Positions 40,214 through 40,512 of a DNA stretch of 40,512 nt are shown one piece after another. This stretch comes from Methylacidiphilales bacterium (GTDB lineage Bacteria > Verrucomicrobiota > Verrucomicrobiia > Methylacidiphilales > UBA1321). Numbering within the stretch: the first letter of the stretch is position 1; each line of letters starts with the position of its first letter. The notes beneath the pieces were generated by a model, which ran no database searches, was not told where the DNA came from, and saw only the letters and a program-made list of their open reading frames with translations. The translations under genes and the position numbers were made by a program. Where the stretch lies: assembly GCA_026225555.1 (NCBI GenBank), contig JAMFSY010000022.1, positions 1 through 40,512 on the forward strand. Direction: 5' to 3'.

Positions 40214-40512
40214 CTACACCCGGCTCTTGAACCAGGCGATGGTTTCGGTGAGACCCTTTTCCAGATCGACAACCGGTTTCCAGCCGAGGCGCTGGGTCGC
40301 CCGCGTGATGTCGGGGCGGCGCTGCTTGGGATCGTCCACGGGCAGCGGCTCGTAAATGATTTTGCTCGCCGAGCCGGTGAGGCGGACGATGCGCTCGGCG
40401 AATTCCTTGATCGTCAGCTCATTCGGGTTGCCGATGTTGACCGGCTCGTGGAAATCGCCCTGGGAAAGCTTGTAGATGCCGTCGATCAAATCGGAGCAAT
40501 AGCAGAAGCTGC
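40214..40512 (-). CDS. UDP-glucuronate decarboxylase-like epimerase (C-terminal part; N-terminus outside window)
   Basis: The frame runs off the window edge and gives about 98 residues. [17 protein letters not shown] matches the late conserved segment of extended SDR sugar-nucleotide enzymes (usually RSFCYVDDLIDG); [20 protein letters not shown] and [32 protein letters not shown] match UDP-xylose synthases (UXS) and close epimerases. Such enzymes convert UDP-glucuronate to UDP-xylose for surface glycans. The active-site YxxxK is outside the window, so other members (UDP-glucose epimerase or dTDP-glucose dehydratase) are possible. Confidence 0.8.
   Translation of the reverse strand, partial: SFCYCSDLIDGIYKLSQGDFHEPVNIGNPNELTIKEFAERIVRLTGSASKIIYEPLPVDDPKQRRPDITRATQRLGWKPVVDLEKGLTETIAWFKSRV

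Noticed and set aside
1-40512. CRISPR arrays, phage genes, insertion sequences
   Set aside because: No direct-repeat/spacer periodicity, integrase, transposase or structural phage gene was found; the repeats seen are inverted and dispersed.

Overview
The window is about 60% GC chromosomal DNA with densely packed genes. No phage, plasmid, transposase or CRISPR feature was seen. The gene set suggests a Gram-negative member of the PVC group, most likely Verrucomicrobiota: a GTP-type PEP carboxykinase, a KirBac channel next to a bacterial deoxyhypusine-synthase-like protein, a secreted protein built from tandem 32-residue repeats, system II cytochrome c maturation, and outer-membrane factors and lipoproteins. 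The taxonomic call is an inference from gene content, not from a marker phylogeny.

Layout. 1-7.5 kb: a polysaccharide-flippase-like membrane protein (cut by the window edge) translationally coupled to an M20 peptidase, then rho, a DEAD-box helicase, a small membrane protein behind a zinc alcohol dehydrogenase broken by one missing base, and miaB. 7.5-11.7 kb: an isolated Flp-type pilin, a large GT-C-like membrane protein, a class III aminotransferase and a membrane-anchored exported protein. 11.9-15.8 kb: pckG, a GT8 glycosyltransferase and an AEC transporter. 15.7-21.7 kb: a respiratory maturation block in which heme A/O synthesis (ctaA-ctaB, minus strand) diverges from cytochrome c assembly (resB-ccsA, plus strand); a hairpin terminator follows ccsA. 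21.8-24 kb: a deoxyhypusine/homospermidine synthase-like enzyme, KirBac and a DUF2007 protein. 24.2-31.4 kb (minus strand): dnaX-ybaB, the 32-residue repeat protein, and a copper module (outer-membrane factor plus multicopper oxidase). 31.6-36.8 kb: envelope proteins of unknown function, among them a GYF_2-like membrane protein, a coupled pair sharing a C-terminal BamE-like domain, and an NlpC/P60 hydrolase with its partner, then tRNA-Ala(GGC). 36.9-40.5 kb: a membrane protein, a 52-residue lysine-rich protein, an orphan polyamine-binding-like protein, a glycosyltransferase and the C-terminus of a UDP-glucuronate-decarboxylase-like enzyme. Both window ends therefore carry surface-polysaccharide genes.

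The most distinctive non-coding structure is two families of dispersed palindromic repeats. Family 1 is a GTAG-headed hairpin with the architecture of REP sequences. It occurs as inverted pairs (REPIN-like; two 99-bp copies in opposite orientation and one diverged copy) and as three single hairpins. Family 2 has long, nearly perfect inverted arms (27-33 bp) around unrelated loops, with three complete copies and one half copy. No RAYT transposase is encoded in the window, so any mobilising enzyme would have to act from elsewhere.
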